Assembly: GCA_963814355.1 (NCBI GenBank)
Contig: CAWFCZ010000018.1
Span: forward strand, 1,116,001 to 1,180,000
From: JADGOV01 sp963814355
Lineage (GTDB): Bacteria; Actinomycetota; Actinomycetes; JADGOV01
Length of the DNA stretch: 64,000 bases
Direction: 5' to 3'
The notes beneath the pieces were generated by a model. That model saw only the letters and a program-made list of their open reading frames with translations, made no database searches and was not told the DNA's origin. This document shows, one piece after another, positions 1 to 7,259 of the stretch. A program made the translations under genes and the position numbers. Position 1 is the first letter of the stretch, and each line of letters starts with the position of its first letter.

Positions 1-195
1 CAGCACCCGGGCGCTGCCCGCCGTCGGGTGGGCCTGGTCGAGCAGCATCTTGATCGTCGTGGACTTGCCGGCGCCGTTAGGTCCGAGGAAGCCGAAGACC
101 TCACCGGTATGGACTTCCAGGTCCAGCTCCCGCACCGCGGTCAGGTCGCCGTACTGCTTGCTCAGCGTGCTGGTAGCAATCGCCGGCTCAGCCAT
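1..195 (-). CDS. ABC transporter ATP-binding subunit, N-terminal part
   Basis: Only the first 65 residues are present; the gene starts at ATG 195-193 and runs off the left edge. A tyrosine of the A-loop (Y15) and a perfect Walker A, GPNGAGKST at residues 38-46, are visible. The following TIKMLLDQAHPTAG stretch is typical of the ATPase of ABC-2 (drug/antibiotic or lipid) exporters, where the ATPase drives a separate membrane permease. The permease would be expected beyond the window edge. The substrate cannot be inferred. The upstream 400 bp contain no large gene on this strand. Confidence 0.9.
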   Translation of the reverse strand, partial: MAEPAIATSTLSKQYGDLTAVRELDLEVHTGEVFGFLGPNGAGKSTTIKMLLDQAHPTAGSARVL

Positions 196-315
196 CTCGA
201 GGCCGCCTCTCTCGTCGAGCCGGACCGGAACCGGTCGCTCGGGCGCCGCCGAAGCGCCAACTCCTGCCTTCGGGCGCGTACCTGGAGGATATCGAGTCGG
301 CGGCCCTATCAGGCT

Positions 316-423
316 TCAGCACCTCAGCACCTCAGTACCCCAGTACCTCAGTACCTCAGTGGGCGGATCCCTGTCGGCGGCCGGGTCGGACAGGAGGTGA
401 GCGACCCCCCAGAACCCGCACAT
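316..423 (-). CDS. Candidate 35-residue peptide ORF
   Basis: ATG at 423-421 is preceded by GGCAGGAG, a good Shine-Dalgarno sequence about 4-5 nt upstream, and the frame ends in TGA at 316-318. The peptide begins MCGFWGVAHLL, and its C-terminal half (TEVLRYWGTEVLRC) is encoded by the 8-bp tandem repeat, so part of its sequence simply reflects that repeat. Two cysteines and two tryptophans are present. I recognise no family. It lies in the same direction as the ABC ATPase downstream and could be a leader peptide or a chance frame; comparative conservation would decide. Confidence 0.25.
   Translation of the reverse strand: MCGFWGVAHLLSDPAADRDPPTEVLRYWGTEVLRC
317..360. repeat. 8-bp tandem repeat (CAGYACCT, 5.5 copies)
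   Basis: Units on the + strand: 317-324 CAGCACCT, 325-332 CAGCACCT, 333-340 CAGTACCC, 341-348 CAGTACCT, 349-356 CAGTACCT, then CAGT. The array is a directly adjacent microsatellite-like repeat with no spacers, so it is not a CRISPR. It lies between two leftward genes and overlaps the 3' half of a short leftward ORF (316-423). Confidence 0.9.
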
Positions 424-598
424 GAGCTCCTGCCGGTACACCGCACGGGCCGTGGTAGGTCGGCTGCCGCGGAACTCGGCGTCTGGCCGTCGTGGTGCAC
501 ACCGCCAACGGTGCGACCTATCAGGGAGAGGGCTGCTGGCGGCCGACGCCGGCCGAGGTGCCCTGCAGCGGCCGGCCGCGACCTGTGGGATCTCCGGG

Positions 599-1762
599 TC
601 AGGGTTCCGGCGTAAAGCCGCTGTGGTCACGGGGCCGCACCGCCCCGAGCAGTGCTGCGTAGGAACGGACGAGCGCGGCCCGTTCCGGCCCAATCAGCGG
701 GCTGGACAGGTCGGCTCCCTCCGCAACCCAACGATCCGAGAGGAGCATGGCCGCGGCTCGCTCGGCTGCGGCGGCCCGCACGTCCCCCACCGGCACGTCG
801 TAGACGTGGGCGTACAGGGCCTGCAACGCGCGGATCAAGTCCTCTCCTGAGCTGGACGAGCCGTCGTCGCGGTGTTGCAGGTCCCGGTGCAGCCGCCACC
901 AGTGGACCTCCAGTTCGGCGGCCCGGTCGACGTCGAAACGCTCCCGATGCTGCCGCGCGACCAACCGGTAGAACCGCCGCATGCATCGGCGGGCTTCCTC
1001 CGGGCGGTTGTCCGGGAACGGAGCCCAGTGCTGGTTGGCGCGCAGCACCCACCACGCCCCAAGCACCGTCCGTGGCCACGACAGCCGGAAGGCTTCCCGG
1101 ACAATCCGTACGGCCGCAACGAGGAACGGGCCCCACTCTCGACGGTAATAGGTCACCCACGTGCGGCACTCCAGCAAGCCGACCCGCTCGGGGTCGAACG
1201 ACCTCATGGGCGAGACTCCAGGCTGCCGCCCCGAGCCGCGGCGGAACGTCGGCGGCGGGGGAGGCGGGATCAGGCCACGTTGCACGGCGTCCGCGGCTCG
1301 GCGCCGGCGCAACTCCAGCCGCAGACTTTCCTCGCCACGGGCCATCGCCCACCGGTGATTCGCCGCGAACACCGGCCGGAACATCCAACTCAGCCGCTGC
1401 AGCAGCGCCTTGTTGGCCACCACCCGCCAGTGGTATGTGATGATCACCTCCGGCCCGTCGGGCTGGAAGGTCCACCGGCCGGCGCCGTCGAGATCACCGG
1501 TCGCGCTGAGCGCGAAGCCGACGTCAGTGATCGGTTCGGTGATCTGCATCGTCCAGCGCAGGGTGTAGGGCAGCCAGCCCTTTGTGTACAGCAGCACCTC
1601 CCGACCGACGCCATCGACGTCTCCGGCCCGGGCGACGACCACGTCCAGGTACACCGACGGCCACCATCGTGGCAGCGCCTGCGCGTCCCCGAGGACCGCC
1701 TTGACCTCGTCCAACGTGCCGGCGACCCGCCACACCGTCCGGAACTCGTATCCCGCGCTCAT
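599..1762 (-). CDS. Two-domain protein: SRPBCC (polyketide cyclase-like) plus conserved actinobacterial domain
   Basis: 387 residues from ATG 1762. Residues 1-155 read as an SRPBCC/START-like ligand-binding fold: it starts YEFRTVWRVAGTLDEVKAVLGD and contains PRWWPSVYLDV, the usual region after the first helices, and a late WRVVANKALLQ helix region. Residues about 185-375 (from MRSFDPERVGLLECRTWV) form a second, helix-rich, Trp/Arg-rich domain of a type met as a stand-alone hypothetical protein in actinobacteria, with the run WAPFPDNRPEEARRCMRRFY. A proline-rich linker (IPPPPPPTFRRGSGR) separates them. I infer a fusion of two usually separate proteins. No catalytic residues can be named and the function is unknown. 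Confidence 0.75.
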   Translation of the reverse strand: MSAGYEFRTVWRVAGTLDEVKAVLGDAQALPRWWPSVYLDVVVARAGDVDGVGREVLLYTKGWLPYTLRWTMQITEPITDVGFALSATGDLDGAGRWTFQPDGPEVIITYHWRVVANKALLQRLSWMFRPVFAANHRWAMARGEESLRLELRRRRAADAVQRGLIPPPPPPTFRRGSGRQPGVSPMRSFDPERVGLLECRTWVTYYRREWGPFLVAAVRIVREAFRLSWPRTVLGAWWVLRANQHWAPFPDNRPEEARRCMRRFYRLVARQHRERFDVDRAAELEVHWWRLHRDLQHRDDGSSSSGEDLIRALQALYAHVYDVPVGDVRAAAAERAAAMLLSDRWVAEGADLSSPLIGPERAALVRSYAALLGAVRPRDHSGFTPEP

Positions 1763-1964
1763 CAGGCAGGCAGGCTACCGGCGGGCGACATTGCGTGGGG
1801 ACGTGTACAGGTCGGGGCGATGTGGCAGCCGCCGGGAGCAATCTCCGTCGCGGCCCGTGCTTGGCCGGTTATGCATGATGCTGTCTCCCGTGTCGCCGCG
1901 GTGCCTGCCGGGCAAGCTGTCCCGACCGTGCCTGCCGCGACGGGGAGCTACGCGCCCGGATGGC

Positions 1965-2081
1965 CCAGTCGCTCGCGCCGAAGGGCGCGCGGGGGTGCTG
2001 GTCGCGCGGATGACCCTCGACCAGAAGATCGCGATGGTGCACCGCGCGGGCAACGCGACGCGGGCACGATCGGTACGCTGA
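1965..2081 (+). pseudogene. Fragment resembling the N-terminus of a glycoside hydrolase family 3 enzyme
   Basis: The frame from 1965 reads PVARAEGRAGVLVARMTLDQKIAMVH, which matches the hallmark start of secreted GH3 beta-glucosidases (ARxxxLVARMTLDEKIxMVHG). The expected continuation, with the GxxPxIxRLGIPxLxxxDGPxG region, is absent and the frame ends shortly after. An alanine/proline-rich stretch just upstream in another frame could be the ruined signal peptide. I read this as a relic about 40 codons long. Confidence 0.4.
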
Positions 2082-2508
2082 CCCACCCCGAGCCGTTGGT
2101 CGTGGTGGCTGGTTGCAGCATTCACCCGCCGTGGACGTGCTGTTTGCTCGGGTGGATCGCGGTGCGCGCCGGTTCGGCGCGGGCGGCTCGCCGGGTGAAG
2201 GGATGGCCAAGACGCTGACCGTGCTGCGGCGCCTACGACCTCTCGTGTTGCTCGCCAAAGCAGAAGCTCTCCGAGGCCACGACAGTGCAATCGGGACCTG
2301 CCTCCAGGAGGACTCGTTCGCCCACCGGCGCCGACCACTGGCGACGACAAGGGCTGTGACAGGTGCCAGGTGGACGAACGGCTTGCGGTGACGGACGGGA
2401 CGCCGCCTGCTGTGACGACCAAGATCGTCGTCTTCGCCGGTACCGGGATCCCTGACGGCCACGAGCTCCTTGGGTGGCCCGAGCCCGCGCCGATCCGAGG
2501 TCCGGCAC
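2082..2508. other. Non-coding stretch without recognisable gene
   Basis: About 430 bp between the GH3-like relic and the RibD-like gene. Open frames exist on both strands but none has a family-like sequence, a convincing ribosome binding site or normal codon-position bias. Most likely decayed DNA, part of the 1.8-4.2 kb accessory stretch. Confidence 0.5.
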
Positions 2509-3072
2509 TCAGCGCCTGGTCTCGTACCTGGTCAGGAGCACGCCGTCGGGAAACGTCCGGGTCTCCACCAGCGTCAGGTTCACCCAGTTGTCCAGGGCCG
2601 GGAAGAACGGCGTGCCTCCGCCCACCAGGACCGGGTGGGTGACGATCGCGTACTCGTCGATCAGCCCGGCCCGCATGGCCGCGGCGGCGAGGGTGGCGCC
2701 GCCGACGTCCATGGGGCCGCCATCCTCAGTCTTGATCCGGGTGATCTCGGTGACCGCGTCGCCGGTGACCAGGCGGGTGTTCCAGTCGACCGCGCTGGTC
2801 GTCGAGGAGAACACCACCTTCGGCATGTCCCGCCAGCGGCGGGCGAACTCGATCTGCGCCGGTGTGGCGCCAGGCTGCTGGTCGGCGGTCGGCCAGTAGG
2901 AGCTCATCGTCTCCCACAGTTTGCGCCCGTACAGCGCCAGGCCCGTCACCCCCACCCGGTCGGACCACCACTGGAACAGCTCGTCGCTCGGCACGCTCCA
3001 TCCGAGGTCGTCGCCGGGCGCGGCGATGTAGCCGTCCAGGCTCAGGTTCATGCCAAAGGTCAGTTTCCGCAT
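2509..3072 (-). CDS. Dihydrofolate reductase-like (RibD C-terminal domain) protein
   Basis: 187 residues from ATG 3072. The start was chosen because the family begins MRKLTFGMNLSLDGYIA; an in-frame upstream start at 3123 would add 17 unrelated residues. The protein has the RibD_C/DHFR-like reductase fold: the N-terminal strand with SLDGY, ALYGRKLWETM for the dinucleotide region, and DVGGATLAAAAMRAGLIDEYAIVTHPVLVGGGTPFF near the C-terminus, the standard LIDE-HPVxLGGG signature. Such stand-alone proteins are presumed NAD(P)H-dependent reductases of unknown substrate. It sits in a region of decayed genes; a fragment of a second relative lies about 150 bp away on the opposite strand. Confidence 0.88.
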   Translation of the reverse strand: MRKLTFGMNLSLDGYIAAPGDDLGWSVPSDELFQWWSDRVGVTGLALYGRKLWETMSSYWPTADQQPGATPAQIEFARRWRDMPKVVFSSTTSAVDWNTRLVTGDAVTEITRIKTEDGGPMDVGGATLAAAAMRAGLIDEYAIVTHPVLVGGGTPFFPALDNWVNLTLVETRTFPDGVLLTRYETRR

Positions 3073-3219
3073 GGCGTCAGCCTCCCGCGAGTCGGTTTTC
3101 GGCGTACAGACCAACAACAACACGGCGCGTGAAATCTATCGGTCAGGCCACACCGAGGGCCGGGTACCACCGCGCCAAGCGGATGCTGCTTACGGAAAGG
3201 AACACTGTGTGGCCGCGCG

Positions 3220-3475
3220 ACGGACCTGGGGATGCAGGGCTTCTGGAGCCAGATGTTGCACAACCCCGATGCATCAGCGACCGAGCGGGCGCACGCCCAG
3301 TGGGTGGACGCCGTGGACAAGGTCGTGTTCTCGACGACGTTACCGTCGGCGGACTGGACGAACTCCACGCTGGTGCGGGCCGATCTGGCGGAGGGCGGTG
3401 AAGGAGTTGACATTGCGGGACGGGCAGACCTTAGCGATCTACGCCATCCGCGGCTGGTGCATTCCTTCCTCGCCG
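3220..3475 (+). pseudogene. Degenerate dihydrofolate reductase-like gene fragment
   Basis: Frame 1 reads MQGFWSQMLHNPDASATERA...WVDAVDKVVFSTTLPSADW, the middle of a RibD_C/DHFR-like protein. At about 3393 the homology moves to another frame (VKELTLRDGQTLAIYAI) and near 3445 returns to the first (PRLVHSFLAEAF). The N-terminus with the SLDG strand and the C-terminal GGGxxFF part are missing. Two frame changes and loss of both ends mark it as a pseudogene. It is not a copy of the intact gene at 2509-3072, being closer to the subfamily with YWP...NPDA...ERxHAEWV. Confidence 0.7.
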
Positions 3476-3496
3476 AGGCCTTCTGCGCGGCGGTGC

Positions 3497-3790
3497 GACA
3501 AGTCGCACGCGGCGGTCGAAACGGCGTGGCGGCTGGAGTGGCCCATGCTGGTCGCTGGCTTGACCCGTCTGGTCGGCGACACCGACTTGGCCGAGGACCT
3601 GGCCCAGGAAGTACTGGTCGCTGCGTTGCAGCAGTGGCTGCGAGACGGCATCCCGCCACGCCCGGGTGCCTGGTTGACCGTGACCGCGAAGCATCGAGCA
3701 AGTTGATCGCCTGCGGCGAGACCGGCGGCTGGCAGACAGGCACGCGTTGCAACGCCTCGACGGCAACGTCCGCGAACGCGAGGTCACTCG
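3497..3790 (+). pseudogene. ECF sigma factor fragment (ECF42-like, region 2)
   Basis: From 3497 the frame reads SHAAVETAWRLEWPMLVAGLTRLV, then DLAEDLAQEVLVAALQQW and PGAWLTVTAKHRA, matching the start of the ECF42-type sigma factors (AVWRxESARLIAGLARxVRDVxLAEDLAQDALVAALEQWP...PGAWLMATAKxRAID). After AKHRA the match moves by one frame, VDRLRRDRRLADRHALQRLDG, and then stops. Region 4 and the long C-terminal extension are gone. It directly follows the DHFR-like relic on the same strand; YCII/DHFR-type proteins are common partners of ECF42, so both may come from one decayed locus. Confidence 0.65.
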
Positions 3791-3829
3791 GCGACATCCC
3801 CCGCGCTCGTCCGCGTTTTTGATCATCCG

Positions 3830-4225
3830 GTGATCGCCCACAGCCGACTGCACAAGATCCGCAACGGTGCGGACAGGGCGGACCGCACGTTCTCGACCAG
3901 GTCGGCATCGACGACCTCCCCGGTGGCGGTGTCTCAGCCCGTCGGAGCCGAGCCAGTTCGCGTTCCAGGCGGCCCTCGGCCAGGGCGCGGGCAATCGTGT
4001 GCGCATCCGGAATTATCCGATCAATCGGGGGTATTCCCGTTGCTGCGAGCCCTCGGTGTCGGTTACGGGCACCAGCAGATGGAGCGCTGGTGGCTCCGCC
4101 CCACGCAAACCGGGTACGACCGTCCACGATCAGGGATCATCGTAAATGGGCGTTTGCCTGGGACTTTTGGTTCTTCCGCGGTTACCGCGCACTGCACCAT
4201 GATTGCGGCTGGAAAGGGGTGCACG
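3830..4225. other. Intergenic stretch without recognisable gene
   Basis: About 400 bp between the sigma-factor relic and the universal stress gene. The frame upstream of the stress protein is open but its sequence is unlike any family. It presumably includes the promoter of the stress gene. No clear -10/-35 pair could be assigned. Confidence 0.5.
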
Positions 4226-4696
4226 ATGGACGGCAAGCGGATCGTCGTAGGAGTCGATGGCTCGCAGGCGTCACGGGAAGCCCTGCGGTGGGCGCTGAAC
4301 GAGGCGCGGGCCTGGGGCCCGGACCGCACTGTGCACCTGGTGCATGTGACGCCACTTCAGTATGTCGCCGCGCTGACCGGGGAGGCGATCGCCCCGCGCG
4401 AGGATCCGGCTTCGGTGGAGCGCGGTCGCCACATGCTCGAGGAGCTGGCCGCACAAGCGACGGCCGACGGTTACACCGATGTGCCGGTTACCACGCAGCA
4501 GCTCACCGGGAACGTGGCGGCAACCCTGCTCCGGGCCTCCCGTGACGCGGACCTGCTCGTGCTGGGTTCTCGGGGACACGGGGGTTTCGCCGGGTTGCCG
4601 CTCGGTTCCACCGCGCAGGCATGCGTGGCGCACGCTGGGTGTCCGGTTACCGTGGTACCGGCACCGGACGGAACCGGGACCGGTCAGCGACTGTGA
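4226..4696 (+). CDS. Universal stress protein (UspA family)
   Basis: 156 residues, one Usp domain. The start at ATG 4226 is fixed by GGAAAGGGG (4211-4219) about 6 nt upstream and by the family-typical opening RIVVGVDGSQASREALRWA at residues 5-23. The ATP-binding signature G-2x-G-9x-G-S/T is present as GSRGHGGFAGLPLGST (residues 114-129), so this is probably an ATP-binding Usp. Such proteins respond to starvation, hypoxia and other stresses in actinobacteria; the exact role is unknown. It stands alone between a decayed region and the convergent thrC gene. Confidence 0.93.
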   Translation: MDGKRIVVGVDGSQASREALRWALNEARAWGPDRTVHLVHVTPLQYVAALTGEAIAPREDPASVERGRHMLEELAAQATADGYTDVPVTTQQLTGNVAATLLRASRDADLLVLGSRGHGGFAGLPLGSTAQACVAHAGCPVTVVPAPDGTGTGQRL

Positions 4697-4870
4697 CACA
4701 GACGCGAACCACGCTGTAAGGGAGTCCTCCACCAAGGAGGCGGAGGGCGTCGGCCCACCCTCGGCGATGTGCAGGTCCGTTGGGCATGCCGCGCGGATGG
4801 TCACCAGCGGGACCTCGTCGATCGCACCCGACCGTATCGACACCATGGTCCACTCGCTCGTGGCGAGTGC

Positions 4871-6133
4871 TCAGGCTGGTCGGCCAGCGAGCCCGGCGGC
4901 CACGAAGGCGTCGTAGGAGGGCGCGATCGTGGCGGTCGGCCGAGCCACGTCGGCGACCGCGTCGAGGGTCTTCAGCCCGTCGCCGGTGTTGAGCAGGACG
5001 GTTTCGGCATCGGGGTCCAGCCGGCCGTCGGCCAGCAAGCGGCGCAGCGTGGCCACCACCACCCCACCGGCGGTCTCGGCGAAGATGCCCTCGGTGCGGG
5101 CCAGCAGCCGGATGCCGGCAATGGCGTCCTCATCGTCGACCGCGGCCACCGCCCCACCGGTGCGTCGGACCACGTCGAGGGCGTACGGGCCATCTGCCGG
5201 GTTGCCGATCGCCAGCGACTTGGCGATGCCGCTCGGCCGGACCGGGCGGACCACGTCCCGGCCTTCGGCGAAGGCGGTGGCCACCGGCGCGCAACCGTCG
5301 CTCTGCGCGCCGAAAACCCGATAGTCCGCCGGCTCCACCAGACCGAGCGTGGCGAACTCCCGCCAGGCCTTGTCCACCTTGGTGAGCAACGAGCCGGAGG
5401 CCACCGGGCAGACCACCTGGGCCGGCAGCCGCCAGCCGAGTTGCTCGGCGACCTCGTACCCGACGGTCTTGGAACCCTCGGCGTAGAACGGCCGGACGTT
5501 GGTGTTGACAAACGCCCACGGAAGTTCACCGACGAGTTCGGAGCACAACCGGTTGACGTCGTCGTAGGTGCCGTCCACCGCGACCAGCGTGCCGCCGTAG
5601 GCCGCGGCCATGGTGACCTTCGCCGGCTCCAGATCGGCCGGGATCAGCACCACGGAGCGCATCGCGGCCTTGGCAGCGGCAGCCGCTACCGCGCCGGCCA
5701 GGTTGCCGGTGGACGCGCACGCCAGGACATCGAAGCCGAAGGCTTTCGCGGCCGAGGCGGCCACACCGACCACCCGGTCTTTGAACGAGTGTGTCGGGTT
5801 GCCGCTGTCGTCCTTGACCCACAACGCCCGCATGCCCAACTCGCGGGCCAAGTTGTCCGCCCGGACCAGCCGGGTCATGCCGACCTGCAAATCGACGAGC
5901 GGCCGGGCCGGGAGCAGGTCGGCGTACCGCCACATCGTCGGCGGCCCGGCTTCGATGGTGGCCCGAGTCACCGGGCCGTAGGAGTACGCGACCTCCAGCG
6001 GCCCGAAGCACTCCGCGCAGACGTGCTCGGCCGCGAGCGGATAGCTGGCGTGGCATTCCCGGCAGGTCAGCCCGGTGGCGGCGCCGAAAGCGGAGGGGTC
6101 GAGCGAGAGTTCGGGATTCAGCACAACGGTCAT
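4871..6133 (-). CDS. thrC: Threonine synthase
   Basis: 420 residues. It converts O-phospho-L-homoserine to threonine with pyridoxal phosphate, at the branch where homoserine carbon goes to threonine or methionine. An N-terminal zinc-ribbon-like part has four cysteines (C24, C27, C39, C42), as in class I archaeal/actinobacterial ThrC. The PLP lysine is K118 in PTHSFKDR; STGNLAGAVAAAAAKA forms a cofactor loop and NTGDGLKTLDAV lies near the C-terminus. ATG 6133 is preceded by AGGAG, which overlaps the 3' strand of the closing helix of a SAM-I riboswitch (6147-6281). SAM control makes sense for an enzyme competing with methionine synthesis for its substrate; the direction of control is inferred. 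Confidence 0.95.
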   Translation of the reverse strand: MTVVLNPELSLDPSAFGAATGLTCRECHASYPLAAEHVCAECFGPLEVAYSYGPVTRATIEAGPPTMWRYADLLPARPLVDLQVGMTRLVRADNLARELGMRALWVKDDSGNPTHSFKDRVVGVAASAAKAFGFDVLACASTGNLAGAVAAAAAKAAMRSVVLIPADLEPAKVTMAAAYGGTLVAVDGTYDDVNRLCSELVGELPWAFVNTNVRPFYAEGSKTVGYEVAEQLGWRLPAQVVCPVASGSLLTKVDKAWREFATLGLVEPADYRVFGAQSDGCAPVATAFAEGRDVVRPVRPSGIAKSLAIGNPADGPYALDVVRRTGGAVAAVDDEDAIAGIRLLARTEGIFAETAGGVVVATLRRLLADGRLDPDAETVLLNTGDGLKTLDAVADVARPTATIAPSYDAFVAAGLAGRPA

Positions 6134-6146
6134 GCGGCCAGGTCTC

Positions 6147-6281
6147 CTCATCTTTCCCGCGCGCATTGTGCGGCGGGCCGGAGTTGGCACCTGCCCGGTT
6201 CCGCGCGATCGGTCAGCGCAAAACTCCTGCGGGTGGTTGCCGGGGCTTCGTCGGGCCGGTCCCTCTGCCCCTCGTGATGAG
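6147..6281 (-). ncRNA. SAM-I (S-box) riboswitch upstream of thrC
   Basis: Read leftward, the element has the S-box core in order: closing helix P1 strand CTCATC (6281-6276), AGAGGGACCGGCCC, the kink-turn part GACGAAGCCCCGGCAACC, then GGTGCCAACTCCGGCC, and finally GGGAAAGATGAG, whose GATGAG (6152-6147) pairs with CTCATC. The Shine-Dalgarno AGGAG of thrC shares its first bases with the 3' P1 strand, 10 nt before the ATG. This suggests that SAM binding, by stabilising P1, limits ribosome access. No intrinsic terminator with a U-run is visible. The fold and conserved blocks are seen; the mode of control is inferred. Confidence 0.93.
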
Positions 6282-6334
6282 CGGTATTCAGTTGTGTCTG
6301 GGATCATGTCATACGTGCGCCCGTACCTGCCACG

Positions 6335-7201
6335 GTGGTCTCGAGTCGCCGGGTGAGCAGTATCCGAGTCGTCTACAGCGACCTCGACGGCACCATGGTC
6401 GGCCCGCATGGCTGCTTCTTCCGCGCCGAGGACGGCGCGCTCACCTCCGCTCCGGCCGCCGCGCTGCTCGACCTGCTCGCCGCCGACATCGCGCTGGTCC
6501 TGGTCTCCGGCCGGACCCGCCCGCAGCTGCTGGAGGCAGCGGCGATCTTCGGCGCCGACGGCTACATCGCCGAGATGGGCTCGGTGATCGGCTGGGACCG
6601 CGGGCGCGCCTCGGAGGTGCTGCGGGGGGCCATGCCGGCGCGGTACGAGGAGTCGGCGGCCGCCGTCGCGGAGGAGTCCGGACTGATCGCGGAGCTGTTC
6701 GACTTTTGCGCCGGCCGGCTGGACTATCACGCCCCGTGGCATCTCGGACATGAGGCGGATGTCATGCTGCGCGGCCAGGTGGACGTGGCCGAGGTCGATC
6801 GCTGGTTGGCCCGGCGGGGCTTCGGCTGGCTGCGGCTACGGGACAACGGCGTGCTGCCGCCCTTCCCGAACCCCTCCCCGGACCCCTCGCCGGACCCGGA
6901 GTCGGCACCGGCGGATCGGCCGGTGCACGTCTACCACCTGCTGCCCGATGGCATCACCAAGGGGTTGGCGGTGGGCCGGGACCTGGCCCGCCGGGGGTTG
7001 AGGCCGGCGCAGGCGCTCGGCATCGGCGACTCGGCGAGCGACCTGGAGATGGCGCCGTACGTCCGCGAACTGTGGCTCACCGCCAACGGGGCTGCGCATC
7101 CGCACATGGCCGACCTCATCGCGACCCACCCCAACGTCACAGTCTCGGCCGGGGCGCTCGGCCTGGGTTGGGCGTCGGCGGTCCGCGCGGCACTGGCCTG
7201 A
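6335..7201 (+). CDS. HAD-superfamily (class IIB) phosphatase
   Basis: About 288 residues from GTG 6335; GTG 6353 (VSSIRVVYSDLDGT) is an equally likely start, as neither has a strong ribosome binding site. HAD motif I is DLDGTM near the N-terminus, motif II is LVSGRTRPQL, the conserved lysine is in GITKGLAVGRDL, and motif III is GIGDSASDLEM. The cap is of the IIB type found in Cof-like, sucrose- and mannosyl-3-phosphoglycerate phosphatases. A Pro-rich insert (FPNPSPDPSPDPESAP) sits before the GITKG motif. It lies just upstream of otsA in the same direction, so a sugar-phosphate substrate is plausible but unproven. Confidence 0.85.
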   Translation: MVSSRRVSSIRVVYSDLDGTMVGPHGCFFRAEDGALTSAPAAALLDLLAADIALVLVSGRTRPQLLEAAAIFGADGYIAEMGSVIGWDRGRASEVLRGAMPARYEESAAAVAEESGLIAELFDFCAGRLDYHAPWHLGHEADVMLRGQVDVAEVDRWLARRGFGWLRLRDNGVLPPFPNPSPDPSPDPESAPADRPVHVYHLLPDGITKGLAVGRDLARRGLRPAQALGIGDSASDLEMAPYVRELWLTANGAAHPHMADLIATHPNVTVSAGALGLGWASAVRAALA

Positions 7202-7259
7202 CCGACGCCTGTGCCGGAAGCGGCCTGGACCGGACCTGCCGGCGGTTAGGCTCGCGGAC

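Noticed and set aside
317..360. Possible CRISPR-like repeat
   Set aside because: The unit is 8 bp and copies are directly adjacent, without spacers; no cas genes are in the window.
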